DNA of 64,000 nucleotides. It comes from Cristatella mucedo. Lineage: Eukaryota; Bryozoa; Phylactolaemata; Cristatellidae. Both the position numbers and the translations under genes were made by a program. Below, in pieces: positions 11,480 through 51,839 of this stretch; position 1 is the first letter of the stretch, and each line of letters starts with the position of its first letter. The stretch covers positions 9,190,001 through 9,254,000 of the forward strand of contig WPIO01000007.1 of NCBI GenBank assembly GCA_009760855.2, in the 5' to 3' direction. The notes below the pieces were generated by a model, which searched no databases, was not told the origin of the DNA, and worked only from the letters and a program-made list of their open reading frames with translations.

Positions 11480-14200
11480 TAGGTGCAGTCAATTTGCAAC
11501 AGATTTCAGGAGCTTTCTGCATTGACATCGGCCTTTGCCGTTAATTGCAATGCACTGACCGAGGGCTGGCATTACCAATGTAACTTCCTGGGTGCACCAA
11601 AAATAGAGTATACACGAACGAGAAATTTTAATGGGAGCGTCACCCAGCAGCGTCCAATCTATCTTTAATGGACCGTTATAGATTTCCGTATTTTCCCAAG
11701 CAGTTGCCGTCGATTGCCGCGCATTGTCCTCGCATGTACATTCAAGATTGGTTGATAGGATGCGGTTGCACTTTTAATACAGCACACTGTTACGCAAGAA
11801 AAATGTGATCTTCTCCCACCAGCTCTGTTTGTAATTGTAACAGACAATCATAGATTGCTGTATTGTCTCAGACAATTGCCGTCGATTGCCATGGATTGCC
11901 CAAAGTTGAACGCGAAAAAGGACAGCATGTGCACCCCCCCCCCGCAGTGAGCGTTATGTGGTTGAATAATTGCAAATTCAAACAGCCAATTTCCAGCAAA
12001 TGTGAATCAGATTGTTGCAGAGACCGGGCCATTGCCGTCAATTGCCGTGCATTTCTTTCGATTGTGCCTTTGTCGATTGTATAAAAGGATGTGGCTGCAC
12101 TTTTAATGCAGTGTGGTGCAATATGCAAGAAAAGGTGGAGCTTCTCTCAGCAACTGTGGGTCCATTTGTAACTGTCCGTTGTGCATTGGCGTATTCACTG
12201 GGGCCATTGCCGTCAATTGCCGTGCGTTGCCGTCGATTGAACGCGCACCATGGGTGAAACTTATTCGCGCACACAGGTACATGTTACGTTGAATGAGAAT
12301 TGCAGTTTATTGCAGCCAATCTTGTCAACTTTCCACGGATTTCGCTATCGGCCCCCTACCATCGGTATTGATTGCCGTGCATTGCTGACAGTTACCAAAG
12401 CATCTTGAAAATTCAACGTTTTACTTTGGACGCAGCGAAATGTTATATGCAATGACAATTGAAGCTTCCTCGCTGCCAATTTCCTTTCCAATTAGCCGGG
12501 AATTGGGTTATTGGCCCAGGACATTGCTGTCGATTGCCGTTCATTGCTCGCGATTGTACGTGCCCGATTAGTTGAAAGAATTGTATTGCACTTTCAACAC
12601 AGTGGACTGTGACAGGTAAGATACATTTGATCTTGGCCTAGTCACTTTCCAGTGATTTTCGATGGACCATAATGGATTGCCGTATTTGCCCGTGCCATTG
12701 CCATCGATTGCCATGCACTGTCAAAGATTGAACGGTCAGAGCTGGTTTAAAGGGTTGAAAGTATGGGTGCACGCAGTGAGATGTTACGTGGAATGAAAAT
12801 GGGAGCTTGGTGCAGCCGATTTCTTGTCAATTTGCCACGGATTTAGGTATGGGTCACTGCGATTGCTGTCGATTGCCATGCATTGCTGACAATTAACGTG
12901 CAAACAAGCTTGAAAGTCCATCGATTTTACTTTTAGCACAAAAAATGTGAAATGCGATGACGATCGGCACTTCGTGCTGCCAATTTAGCGTCAGCTTGCC
13001 ACGGATTGCTTCTTCGAGCCGAGCTGTTAACGTAGATTGCCATGCATTGCCCAAGATTGTACGAGCGCAATTGCTTAAAATGATGTGGTTGATTTTAACC
13101 AGTGTGCTTTGTAACATGCATTAAAAATTGGAGCATTACCAAACCGATTTCAGCATTTTGCTTCAGATTGCTGTAGACTGCCGTATTGGCCCGGGCCATT
13201 GCAGTGCATTGCTGCCGAATGATCGAGGCAATTGTAATGAAATTGTGAGATTAACCAATAACTGAAGATTAGAGCAACGTGCAATCACTATTAGAGCTTA
13301 AAGTGTACGTACTCTAGACGTTTTTCGGTGGGTTGCGGTGGATTGACTTACTGGCCCTGCCAGTTGCAGTCGATTGCAGTGCATTGCTGCAGAATGGTCG
13401 AGACGATTACAGTGAAGTTATGCGATTACACAGTAACCGAAGAGTAGAGCAGCGTGCAATCATAGTTAGAGTTTCTAGTATACGCGTTCTGGTCGCTGTC
13501 CGGCGGATTGCAGCAGATTTCGGCTGATTGAGGTGGATTGGGGTATGGGACCGGGCCGTTGCTGTCGATTGCAGTGCATTGCATGACAATGCATGTGCAC
13601 AATTGAGCAAATGCTTGTGGGTGCACTCTGAACCGAATTCATTCCTATATGCAATGTCAATTAGAGCTTTGCGATGGCGATTTGAGGATGATTTGCAGTG
13701 GAATAGAGTGGATTGTGGTAGTTCCCAGGTAATTTCAGACGATTGCCACAGTGCGAGGATGCTCATTTTTTTATTTTAATTGGTTGTGCTCACAGCACGG
13801 TGAACTTTAATATGCAATAAAAACTGGAGCTTGGCACAATCTATTTCGATTTTGCGTGTGGTAGATTCGGTGGGTTGAAGTGGATTGCAGTTTTGGCCCG
13901 CGTTACTGCAGTCGATTGCAGTGCATTGCACGAGAACGGCCGTGCCAATGCAAGTGAAGTTTTGTAAGTGCAATTGTCGCAGAGTGTGCGGTCAGGCACA
14001 ATTAAAAAATGAACTTTGAAATCAAGATTTCTTTCGTTGCTCGGTGGAATGCAATGGATTGCAGGGGGGGGGCGTTATTGGCCTTGGCCACTGCAATGCT
14101 ATTTCAGTGGACTTCGTGAGAACGCGTGAGCGGAATCGCGTGTATGTGTAGCGTAGTTTGGTATTCCAAACGTTTTGTGCTGTGCACAGCTGATTTGTGG
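11480..14200 (+). repeat. Degenerate satellite array, about 16 units of roughly 170 bp
   Basis: A core like gccgtcgattgccgtgcattg recurs at about 11541, 11711, 11883, 12039, 12214, 12369, 12531, 12705, 12870, 13034, 13193, 13371, 13566, 13740, 13913 and 14086. Spacing is 155-195 bp, mean about 170. Each unit also has other landmarks in the same order: a ttggcccgggccatt block just before the core, a ttttaa..cagtgtg block after it, and an aatgacaattggagctt-like block followed by gccaattt and a gattgc stretch. Divergence between units is high and there are small indels, so the array is old. Open frames here are short and incidental. Confidence 0.85.
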
Positions 14201-14540
14201 TGGATTTGAGGGGAACTAGAATGGATAGTGCTACTTGTGTCCGGCGTCAAAGCTCATTTGCACAAGTGCGCATGTTCGTAGGACATGAAATTTGGTGGAC
14301 AGATAAGTTCGAACGTGTACTACAATATCATAACAAAATTTGAGCTCGACAATGCTTACGTCTGGTCGTTGCTAGCCTAATTAGAGTGGGTTGCGGTAAT
14401 TCGTCGAACCCTCCTGGTTCTACGATGCATTGATTAGCTGCTGCCATGCATAACTAATTTCATAAATATGTCATTAGCCTCAGGTCACATCCCAGAACCT
14501 TTCAAAACTACGGGTCACTACTCATGACAGCAACGCTAGA
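14201..14540. other. Flank between satellite and LINE-A copy 2
   Basis: AT-balanced DNA with no motif, repeat or splice-bounded frame that I can support. Confidence 0.3.
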
Positions 14541-14544
14541 CCGA

Positions 14545-15702
14545 GAGAACTTGGGCAACTTCCGATCAGTCTTCCCTGACCTACTTAGGAATAGTGACAT
14601 GGATAGAGCATCTGCTTGTTTTACTCGATCTTTCGGCAGCGTTTGATACTATCGATCACCAAGTTCTTCTAGAGTGCCTCTCATTTTTCCTGGGCATCAC
14701 TGGCACTGCTCTGCAATGGTTCAGGTCCTATCTCAGTGGGAGACTCCTGAGTATTGGCGTGAAAGGACAAAGATCATCGGAGGTACCTCTGAAATATGGG
14801 GTACCTCAGGGCTCCCTGCTAGATCCGGTTCTTTTCACGGTTTGTACTCTACCTCTTGCTGACGTGATTGCCAAGCACACGAAGATGACACTCAGTTGTA
14901 CCTTTGGTTTGATACCTCCCAGCCCTCCAGCAGGTTGAATTCTCTCAACTCCCTTGCTGTATGTACCGATGAAACCTGCACATAGATGGCAGCAAACTTT
15001 TTTAATTGAATGAGGATAAAACTAACTTAATAGTGATGGGTAAACTAAGCGTGATTAAGAAATTAGAATGACTAACGCCCAAAATCGGCTCTGCCAGCAG
15101 ATCTCCTCTTGAATCTGCAGGATATCTGTGTGTCATTTTCCAAGGTGACCTTTCATTAGACGACCACATCAGCTCCACTTTGTCAAGTCTGCGTACTTTC
15201 AGCTAAATAACATAGCTCAAAATCAGGCTTGTTTGTAAAGGGTTACCACATCTAAATTATTCCATGCATTCGTGATATCCAGTTTTGACTTCTGCAACTT
15301 ACTGCTTGCTGGTCTGCCGGCCTGTACAATCAGGCGTTTACAGCTGGTGCAAAACTCTGCAGCTAGGGTTGTCTGTCATGAGTGCTGCAGTTGCCAAATC
15401 ACACCCCTTCTCGCCGACCAGCTCCTGGAAAACGCATCTATCTATCGCAGCATTTAGTGGGTCCCTGTGATTAGATCTTTACGTGCTTATGTGTGCTGAC
15501 ACAGTGCATGCTGCCGTTAACTATACTTGCATGCTGACCCTGTGCATGTCACCTCTAACCATGTTATGCTTGTGTTCATTGAGCACGTTACCATTGCCAA
15601 TTCGATAGTGCCTCCTTTGCAGTAAACGTGGAGCGCCTAGAAAGAAATTGATATCTCTGAAAGCGCTAAACGAAATGTATTATTATCATTACCGTTATTC
15701 AA
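14545..15702 (+). mobile_element. LINE-A copy 2, internally deleted
   Basis: A 114-codon frame at 14594-14938 encodes the central RT (LSAAFDTIDHQVLLECLSF, YGVPQGSLLDPVLF). The FYADD catalytic box is missing through a deletion near 14880, and later parts are frameshifted. Part of the C-terminal region after about 15430 is deleted too, since the copy jumps to the 3' UTR. It ends with the terminal hairpin and an interrupted (ATT)n tail. Confidence 0.88.
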
Positions 15703-16194
15703 GACTGAAGTCAGCAGATTTGAGAGCAAAGCGACGATCTCCATTCTGCTTAGCCGAACGCTGCTTTCAGCCAGTTGGATGTCGTTGCCTTTCAGCTACA
15801 TGTAAAAGGTTGGCTTGAGCAATAGTAAATTCCCTGCAGTCTTCTGTGCTTGAGTGCAACTGACGATCGGCGTTGTGGCATATTTTCCTGCGGAGCTTCA
15901 TTGTATAAGCAACCTTTTTCTGTTAGTTATACTATTTGTTGAGTAGCTCAAGTATTTTTACGGCTTTTGCATGCATTGCTGGGCTCCAACCTACATCATT
16001 TACAGCCTACGGCTATTGCCTTGAAAGATATTTAGTAACTTTAGGGTGCCGTACAAATGTCGTTATAATAACTATAATTATTATTATTATTGTGCTGCGA
16101 TCAAGCAATAAGCAGCAGTAGACTTAACACTGAGCTGTCACGCACTGAACTATTATCAGTTGTTTAGACAACTGCTGGTTCGGTGTAGTGCCTG

Positions 16195-16898
16195 CTTACT
16201 TTCAGCTATATAACATTGCTAAAATCGGTCTTGTTTAGACAAGGATGCCACATCTAAAAAAAATGGTCGATGCACTTGTGACATCCAGTCTCGCCTTCAG
16301 CAACTCACTGCTTGCTGGTCTCCCGGCCTCTGCAATCAGCCGCTGATAGCTGGTGCAAAACTGCAGCTAGGCACGTCTGTCGTGAGCGTCGCAGTTGCTA
16401 CGTCACACCACTTCTCGCCGACTTGCACTGGCTCCCAATCAAGCAGCTCATCGACTTCAAGGTTCTGTCACTTACTTTGAGGTCCCTTCAACCTCTAGCT
16501 CCAGCCTACCTATCAGAACTACTTTCCCCATCAGGCGAAGAGTAGTACAACCTGCTGTCCTGCCTCGAATCGTTTAGCCATACATCGCACGAACCTCAAA
16601 ACCGTTGGAGACCGTACCCTTAGTTCGTATGCTCCCAACGCCTGGAACTCACTACCGACGCACGTCACAACGTTCCCAACATTTAGACGTGACATTTAAA
16701 AAACTTGACACGCGCCTGTTTATTAAGCCTTTCTTGGGTCTTTTGTGATTCGTCCTACGTGTGCATGTACCTGCTTACTCTATGCCTACTGCTTGTGGAT
16801 GTTGCTACCAAACGTTTGGTAATGTTTTCTATGCAGCATCTGTAAAGTGCCTAAAGATTCAGTTCGATTATTTCGCTATACAAATGTATTATTATTGT
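16195..16898 (+). mobile_element. LINE-A copy 3, 5'-truncated
   Basis: Begins in the RT C-terminal region (complement of the LHNIAKVRACLDK block) and continues through LLADLHWLPIKQLIDFKVLS in a broken frame to the 3' UTR and a short ATT tail. Numerous stops. Confidence 0.82.
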
Positions 16899-17375
16899 TG
16901 CGATTTTTAGGTCTTCATTCTCTGGCTCCAGCCCACCTATCAGAACTAGTCACTAACCAGGCAAGGCATCGTAACACCTTCCACCTGACTCAAACCGGTT
17001 ATGTATATATATCTCGTACGAACCTCAATCCTTCGGAGACCGTGCCTTTAGTTCATATGCTCCCGGGAACTCGCTAGCGACTAACATCTAAACATACCCT
17101 GACATAAACAGCTAATAACTCATCTGTTTCGCTCAGCATTTGGTGGGTCCTTGTGATTTGTCCTTTGTGAGCTTATGTGTACTGACATTGTGCATACTAG
17201 TACTAAATATACTTACATATTGACACGGTGCATGTCACCTCTAACCATATAATGCTTGCTGACATGTGGATATTACCGCTAGCCATTTGATCATGTTTTC
17301 TTTACAGCATATATAAAGTGCCTAGAAAGACATTAAGTTCTCTGAGAGCGCTATACAAACGAATTATTGTTATTA
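16899..17375 (+). mobile_element. LINE-A copy 4, 5'-truncated, directly behind copy 3
   Basis: Starts abruptly after the tail of copy 3 with the SLHSLAPAHLSEL coding block and runs to the 3' hairpin and a short ATT tail. It probably inserted into the tail of copy 3. Confidence 0.8.
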
Positions 17376-17639
17376 GACTCCCAGCAGCTGCCATTCGACA
17401 TTAAGTCAATCCATTTCTTATCACGGATATTTTATATGTGACGAAGCAAACAAGCCCGGGATGTCAGGCCAGCAGACCTTGCTGGTCTATCCTGATCTCA
17501 TTCATTATTGATCAATAGCATCCTGGAAGCCAGTACCTAGTTTATAGCAAGGTTTTTATTGCCAACGCCAAGCCGTCATTTCAGTCGTGAATCATAAATT
17601 GCAAATGTCAGTTTCTAAAAATAAGTGGTCTGCGTATAG

Positions 17640-17810
17640 CTTGCATTACTAACTTTCTCTTGCTCCACCCTACTCATCAGAACTACCCCAACCAGGCTAG
17701 GCATCGTGTTTTTTTATAACTCAAATCGTTTGGCGACATATGTCGTAAGCACCTCAAATCTTTTGGAGACCTTGCCTTCAGTTCATACGCTCCCAAAGCA
17801 GGAAATACGG
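17640..17810 (+). mobile_element. LINE-A fragment, strongly decayed
   Basis: Scattered matches to the RT C-terminal end (tttggagaccttgccttcag, catacgctcccaaagcagga) without frame or tail. Confidence 0.55.
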
Positions 17811-19169
17811 GCAAATTTTCTTCCTTCTGCTGAACTTGCAGGGATTTCTACTTTCCGGTAATGGTCGAAGGAACACCCAAAGCACTACGATTGCTTTCAG
17901 ACCACCAAGCTTTCACAAACGGATGAAAACTCGGGGACTCAACCATTTAGAATACAAACATTCTATGTACATATTATAGCAAGCGCCTTTCCAAAAGTTG
18001 GTCGCTTCTTTCACCAATGCTTGCTGGGATGCAAGCCATACAAGTAAGACGATTGGCGAGTTACTTAACAAGCCAGTAAAGTACATGCTCCGCAAGCACT
18101 AGGAGCACTGAAAATGTGCTTTCGTACGTAGACATGACCTCAGCTGCTGTTCGTATAAGCAGGGATTATAAGCTGCACAATACAAAAACAAGTGGGGGCG
18201 ATCAAGCTTGGTTCCCCAGCTGCAGCTCCACACAAAGCAGTTGTCAAAATACGGCTGAGCCAGGTAAAGGCGCTGCTATGCAACATACTTCCTCCTTCAA
18301 AGGATTAGGACAGCATCTCGAACGGCAATCGCGCCAACCGGCACAATGCTTCAGGCAACGTCAAACGACGGTCGACTCGCCGGCATTCGGCATCGATGCC
18401 ACTAGGTTCACTGGCTAAAAGTGCATGCCCTACATAAAAAAGCTCGGCCATCCACATCGTCGAAAAATAGAATATCGGGCATTTGCGCTCCAGTGTTTTC
18501 GCTGATACCACGTCACATCTACAGTCGTACTCGGCACTGCTGTCATAAAACCAAACAGCTCACGGACTTCCGACATAGTTCAGCAGCCGAAGATGGGCAA
18601 TGCAGCTGGCAGTGGTGACAGTGGCTCACAGCAATGCAGCCTAGTCATTCCGGCGACATCGGGCGCTCGCTGGAACAAGATACCACCGGTACAAGAAAAG
18701 GCAGCAGTGTCTACACTAAAACCAATCTCGCACAGCACTCGACAACTTAAACACTGACAGTCTGCAGGCATGGCGAGGCAGCAAGATGCAATGTGCAGTC
18801 CTGGAGGAAGCAGAATTTTAGGGAATCAGCCTTTAAACTCGGCAGCTGCAACGAAATGCTGCTGAGCTCCCAGTGCAAACGTAGCACGTTCTTTACGTTC
18901 TGCACGGTCTTTCTACCGAATTGCCCGTTGAAAATCACCAAAAACGTTAAGGTCGAAGGTGAGCCGTCACACGCTGAACGACCACATTCGGATAGCCACT
19001 GCTGAAGACTGAGCAAGGTTGATTCCTAGCTCTCGTGCACTCGTTTGAATGCAGCAATAAATTGATCCTGGTTACAGTATGTGACATTAGCCTCAAAACA
19101 CCCTGAGCCCCCTTCAAGCAGCTTTGATGAAAGGTAAAAAGCGGCACTGCTCATGGGAGGCTGGCTAGC
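17811..19169. other. 3' flank / presumed 3' UTR side of the Csk-like gene
   Basis: Lies downstream of the minus-strand stop at 19170. It should contain the 3' UTR and poly(A) site, but no unambiguous AATAAA on the minus strand was found close to the stop. Open frames here show no known motif. Confidence 0.3.
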
Positions 19170-47217
<28,048 letters not shown>

Positions 47218-47225
47218 ACTACGTC

Positions 47226-48232
47226 CTAAAAATAAAAGCGCACGAGTGCGCCTTAATTAGCGAATGGCACGGAGCTGCAACACACCGGCGACTGGCGAAG
47301 CAGCACAGCAGCTGCGCCAGTGGCAGCAGCAGCAGCAGAGACAATTGTAGTGAACAGAGGCCCAAGTCATCGGGAGAACCACCTACTAGATAACACTGCG
47401 GAGAGCGCCATCTCATAAGTCTTGGATATGCCGTTCCGGAAACAGCGGACTACCGCGGGGGTCAGCTACTTACGGAAAGGGTTGGTCTCGATGAGTACAG
47501 CTCAAGTCGCGCTCGAGAATAAGGCCGTGGGCTCCTACGTGCGTCTCAGCAGCGCGTAAGTACCTTGCAGGTCAGTCAGTCGAATAAGCTCTGCGGTGCA
47601 CGGGCAGAGTAACGAGTACGAGCATAACAGGAAGTAAGCGATAGGCCACCCCGACACTTGGCAGGCAAGGCGGATGTCGAACCCGGATGCGCAGCTGCTA
47701 TAGAACTATTACATCGCCACTTACTCACACAAAAATCCTCGACTACTGCTTTTGTCGCGTTTTTTAACTTTCTTTTGCGGTGGTTCTGCATCAGATTGGT
47801 CGACCAGTGCGTGCCGCAGGCTTTTGTAGTAGATTCGCACGAACTTTCTGGACGCCGTGGCTGTAGCGCGATAGCCGCTGTATACACCCCGTTGAGGGCC
47901 TCTTCCACCGTGGTCTAGGCGGTATGCTCTCTTCCGAGAAAACCCCAAGCCGCGATTCACCTTTACTTCCAGCGCTTGCATGGCAGTAGTGGCTTCGAAA
48001 AAGTGATTTTTGAACTTTTATTGCTGCAAAATTAGGCCTTCGGTCATAGACACACACCACAGAAACTTACCTATGCAGCGCATCCGGCCTTATTGGTGCT
48101 TATCGCTATTTGATGAGCAATAAACAAAGACAGCTTTCTTAGTCTTTGAAACTCTTATTTACATCTCAAAATATAAATACCGCGAAAGTAATTCGTCTGA
48201 AACTAACCGAGAACATCATTAGCTTTTAGAAG
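47226..48232. other. Presumed 5' region of the Csk-like gene
   Basis: Upstream of the first coding exon on the minus strand. It includes a (CAG)n-like stretch near 47318-47338 and CpG-richer DNA around 47400-47950. A minus-strand ATG frame at 47981-47721 with a basic motif (PPQKKVKKRDK) is open for 86 codons but unrecognised. The promoter and 5' non-coding exon of the kinase gene are expected here. Confidence 0.3.
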
Positions 48233-48233
48233 T

Positions 48234-49530
48234 GTAGCGCCCTGCTGGCTTTGGCTGAATTTTAGTGCGAACAATAGCTGTTCGGCGGCGGGCTAGAGCC
48301 CCTTTGTCCTGGAGCAGTGAGCCAGAGAGGAGCGTCAGTGCGGTTAGAGAGGGAGCGCTTAGGAGCAGGCCAGGAAGCTCTGAGACGAGCGGTGGCGATT
48401 CGGCCTTTAGAATTGGTCCGATACTCGCGGAAGCTGCTGATAGATGTTGGCTGGCCTGTCAACCCCCACCTTCCCTGTTTCCAAGAAAGAATCTTCTGGA
48501 ACCCATTCGCCATTCAAGCTGGACTGAGGTACCCTTCCAGTGGCCTGGGGACGGTAGTAATTCCTTTCTGTAATGGGCCAAGGTGTCGGGCCCAATACCA
48601 CTAAGCTCTTGCCCATAGTTCCAGCTAGGTATTTAAGAGTCGAGCGACGCTCGCTCTTGGCCTCGTGTCTTTAGTCTTTGGTCCGGCTCTGTGCCTCGAC
48701 GCCGTCGGGCACTCGTTTCTCTGAAAGCGAGGGAGGAGGGCGGGCTGTCCGCCGACGATGGACGGAACAAGACGAGACAGCGCTAGGAGGATTCGGTGGA
48801 ACCCCACCGAATACGGTCGTATCGCGCCCGAGCTGGCATTTTGTGTGTTCTTTCGTGTTTTGTGTTTCTTTTGTGTCGTGTGTGTGCGCGCTAGCACGTG
48901 GTCTCGGCATAGGGATTTTCCGGCGCGAGCTAGGCGTAGTTGGCGTGTGTGGAGCTCTAGTTCACCGGGTAGGGTTTAGGCTCCGGGTCGTGCTTCAGTG
49001 TGGAGAAGTATTTCCTCCGCAGGAGTGCTTGAGTTGGCGTGTGCGGAGTATTCCTGCCGCACTGTTGGAAACCGAGTTCTAGTTCTCCGGGTAGGGTTTA
49101 GACTCCGGTTCGCACTTCAGTGTGGAGAAGTATTCCCTCCGCTAGAGCGTTTAAGTTGGCGTGTTTGGGGTATCCCCTCAGCACAGGCAGGAACGGATTC
49201 CTAGTTCACCGGTTAGGGTTTAGGGTCCGGGTCGCGCTTAGTGTGGAGGAGTATTCCCTCCGCAAGAGTGTGCAAGTTGGCGTGTTTGGGGTATTCCCTC
49301 GGCACAGGTGGGAACGGATTCCTAGTTCACCGGTTAGGGTTTAGGGTCCGGGTCGCGCTTAGTGTGGAAGAGTATTCCCTCCGCAAGAGTGTTGGTGCAG
49401 TTGAGAACGTGCGAGGAGTGTGGAGATAAAGCTGAACTAGACGCGCAGCGACTTTGTGCGCTTGCGAATAAAGTTCAGTAAAATTCCCAATCTGTGTGTC
49501 TTGCTTCCAATTCACGCCGCGGACTCACGA
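48234..49530 (+). mobile_element. LTR-like segment (possible solo LTR)
   Basis: It starts with tgtagcgccctgctggcttt and has a TATA-like box (ggtatttaagagtcgagcga) at about 48630 with a GC-rich transcribed-looking stretch after it. A four-unit tandem repeat follows, then an AATAAA at about 49468 shortly before a T-rich/GC boundary. Promoter plus poly(A) signal in one non-coding block of about 1.3 kb is the layout of a retroelement LTR. No matching second LTR or target duplication was found, and the right end is uncertain. Confidence 0.4.
48951..49400 (+). repeat. 121-bp tandem repeat, four units
   Basis: The motif gggtttaggctccgggtcg and close variants occur at about 48970, 49092, 49212 and 49336. 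Each is followed by gtgtggagaagtatt-ccctccgc and agttggcgtgtttggggtat. Later units contain ggttagggtttagggtccgg, a telomere-like string. The last two units are nearly identical; the first two are more diverged. Confidence 0.9.
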
Positions 49531-50249
49531 CCCCCTTTAGCAACGGTAGGCAGGTCAGCGCCAGAAACGCTCGTTTTGTGGCGGCCAGCTTATTGCGCGT
49601 AGGCGCGCACCGAACGGCATTAGGTGATAGGCTACGCCGCTAGGTAAGCGGCAGGTCAAGCTTACCCCGCCGAGCCTTCGGCATTACAGAAGGCCAGAGG
49701 ACCATATCTGCATGGTGTTACAAACTTGGTGTGCGCCTGCCGCGTCAGGTCAGAACTAGGCCGTAAACACAGCGCTCGTAACGGTACTAGTCTCAACCGA
49801 CGCGCACCGCTGGTGATGCTAGGACCTTCTAACACGGCTAGCAACGAAAAGCGCTCATACCTTAACATATTAGGCCCGTATCCACAAGGTAGACAAGTCT
49901 AGTTGACAGCAGCGGGCGGCTACTGGCAAGCAACAGCGCCGCGATGTACATCGCACCAACGGTCGGTGGCCTACAGCTCAAACCAGCTCCAGTGTCAATA
50001 CCCCGAATCTGGAATCCCATCTAAATGCCTCCTATCTCACAGCGCCGGCTTTTTATAAGGCCCGAACATTTATTATTGCATAATCGCGAATCATGATTAC
50101 CGGTCATAATCTGGCTGGTTTAGCTAGCGCCGTGGTTTCAATTTTTTGGCACTTTGCATGTTACCACAAACCACACTATGCATCTTGACACCGTGCATGC
50201 TTCCAGTAACCGCATGATCATGCTTTCTTTACTGTAGTTCGTATGTATG

Positions 50250-50560
50250 TATTGTATGTCTGATAAGCCACTGCTGAGCTGTAAGAAGCACCCCCGAGAG
50301 GGGCCGGTGCACAGCTGTGGTCCGCCTGTGATGTGGTATAGACACAGGCCGGTAACCAGCTGGTGGCCAGATGGTGGATTCACCATCAGGGCCGGCCAGT
50401 GCACCGTTGTGGTCGATGAGTCATCGGAGTCGACCTGGGGAGGGAGTCGTGTGAGGGCAGGGGCTGAGGGGAGCCGTGCGCTCTGGGGCTCCGTGTGTTG
50501 GGAATAAACTGTCGGTGTTGGGCATCGGCTGGCTCTCTGTCGTGCAACCAAACTACATTT
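50250..50560 (+). mobile_element. Possible small LTR or LTR fragment
   Basis: Begins tgtatgtctgataagccact, has GC-rich internal sequence and an AATAAA at about 50503, and ends near aactacatttaca (TG...CA borders). The layout is LTR-like, but no partner LTR, primer-binding site or target duplication is seen. Confidence 0.25.
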
Positions 50561-50959
50561 ACAGGACATCTAAAGTCATAGGAAGTGATAGAATTATCTT
50601 AGGGTTCTGTAAAAATAAATTATTATGCGTCTACGTACCGCTCCAGATCTATATGCTAGTGCAATTAATTACTGCCCTAGCCTATTTCCGGCGGACTCAA
50701 TAGTAGTAGAATCGTTTTCTGACGGTTCCTCTCTCAACCGGCCTGCGAAGGGGTGTAACGCCGAACGCCCGCGGGAGATGACGATGGGCGGGCTTCAGTG
50801 CTGGCGAAGCGCGTCGCCCACTCCCGGCTAGCGGTACGGAGCGCGAGTGAGCACCAAGTAGGTCGCCTCAGACGCGATCCTACCTATCTTTACCTTTAGG
50901 GACGCGAGTTCATCGGCATGTGCTGGATCGAGTTGCAAAGAAATTAGAAAAGAAAGAAG

Positions 50960-51830
50960 ATTATAAAAGAAGATAAGAAAGAGATTAAGTTCTCTGTGGG
51001 CGCTTTATCAAGTACATTATTATTATTATTATTATTATGGTTTGTACGAGGTATTTCTAGACTGTTGGATTCCGAAAAGCGGGTGGTACGATGCTTGGCC
51101 TGATGGGGGAGTATGTCGGTCGTGGGTTCGATTCCTGCGATGGGCGATTCTTTATCGCCACTACAAGCGGTGGTGATAGCCGTAAAGGCTCTTCTGTCGC
51201 TATACAAAAAGAGGCTGTTTAATCAGCTATGATTTATTTATTTAGGCTGGAGCCATAGAATGAAGGGACCTAAAAGTGAGCGACAAAACCTTGAAGTCAA
51301 TCCGTTGCTTGACTGGTAGCCAGTGCAGGTCGGCGAGAAGTGGAGTAATGTGGCAACAGCGACGCTCACGACAGACAATCCTAGGTGCAGAGTTTTGCAC
51401 CAGCTGCAATCGCCTGATCGAACATGCTGGTAGGCCAGTAACCTTAAATCCTTTGGAGACCGTGCATTTAGTTCCTATGCTCCCAAAGCCTGGAAATCCC
51501 TCCCGACCTGCGTCAGAACATCCCTTGACCTGACCACATTTAAAAGGAACTTAAAAACACACCTATTTAGGACAGCATTTAGTGGGTCCCTGTGATTCGT
51601 CCTTCACGTGCTTATGCGTGCTGACACTGTGCATGCTGCCACTAACCACATTTGCATGCTGACCCTGTGCATGTCACCCCTAACCATGTTATTCATTTTG
51701 TTTGTTTTTCAAGCATGATTTTACTTACCATCTAATTGCATTTCCATTTGCAGCAAATTTAAAGCGCCTAGAATGAGATTAAGTTCTCTGAGGGCGCTTT
51801 ATCAAGTACATTATTATTATTATTATTAAA
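50960..51830. mobile_element. Mosaic of LINE-A pieces and a SINE-2
   Basis: In order: a plus-strand LINE-A hairpin and (ATT)n (50975-51038); a minus-strand LINE-A coding piece (51039-51110); plus-strand SINE-2 (51108-51235); more minus-strand LINE-A coding sequence (51240-51435); then a plus-strand LINE-A 3' piece with tail (51437-51830). The minus pieces on either side of the SINE are consecutive parts of one element, with gataggctgg-like sequence bridging them. Confidence 0.8.
51108..51235 (+). mobile_element. SINE-2 copy 7, inserted in a LINE-A piece
   Basis: It lacks most of the tRNA-like A-box half and starts at gtcgtgggttcgattcctgc. The middle and end are well preserved (ctttatcgccactacaagcg, gaggctgtttaatcagctat). 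Confidence 0.8.
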
Positions 51831-51839
51831 TATCGAGTC

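Noticed and set aside
11863-13973. Many 60-120 codon frames between 11.8 and 14.0 kb
   Set aside because: All fall inside the satellite, on both strands, without conservation between units; they are incidental.
48265-49082. Overlapping plus-strand frames of 70-134 codons
   Set aside because: They lie in the LTR-like block and its 121-bp repeat and lack motifs; probably GC-driven.
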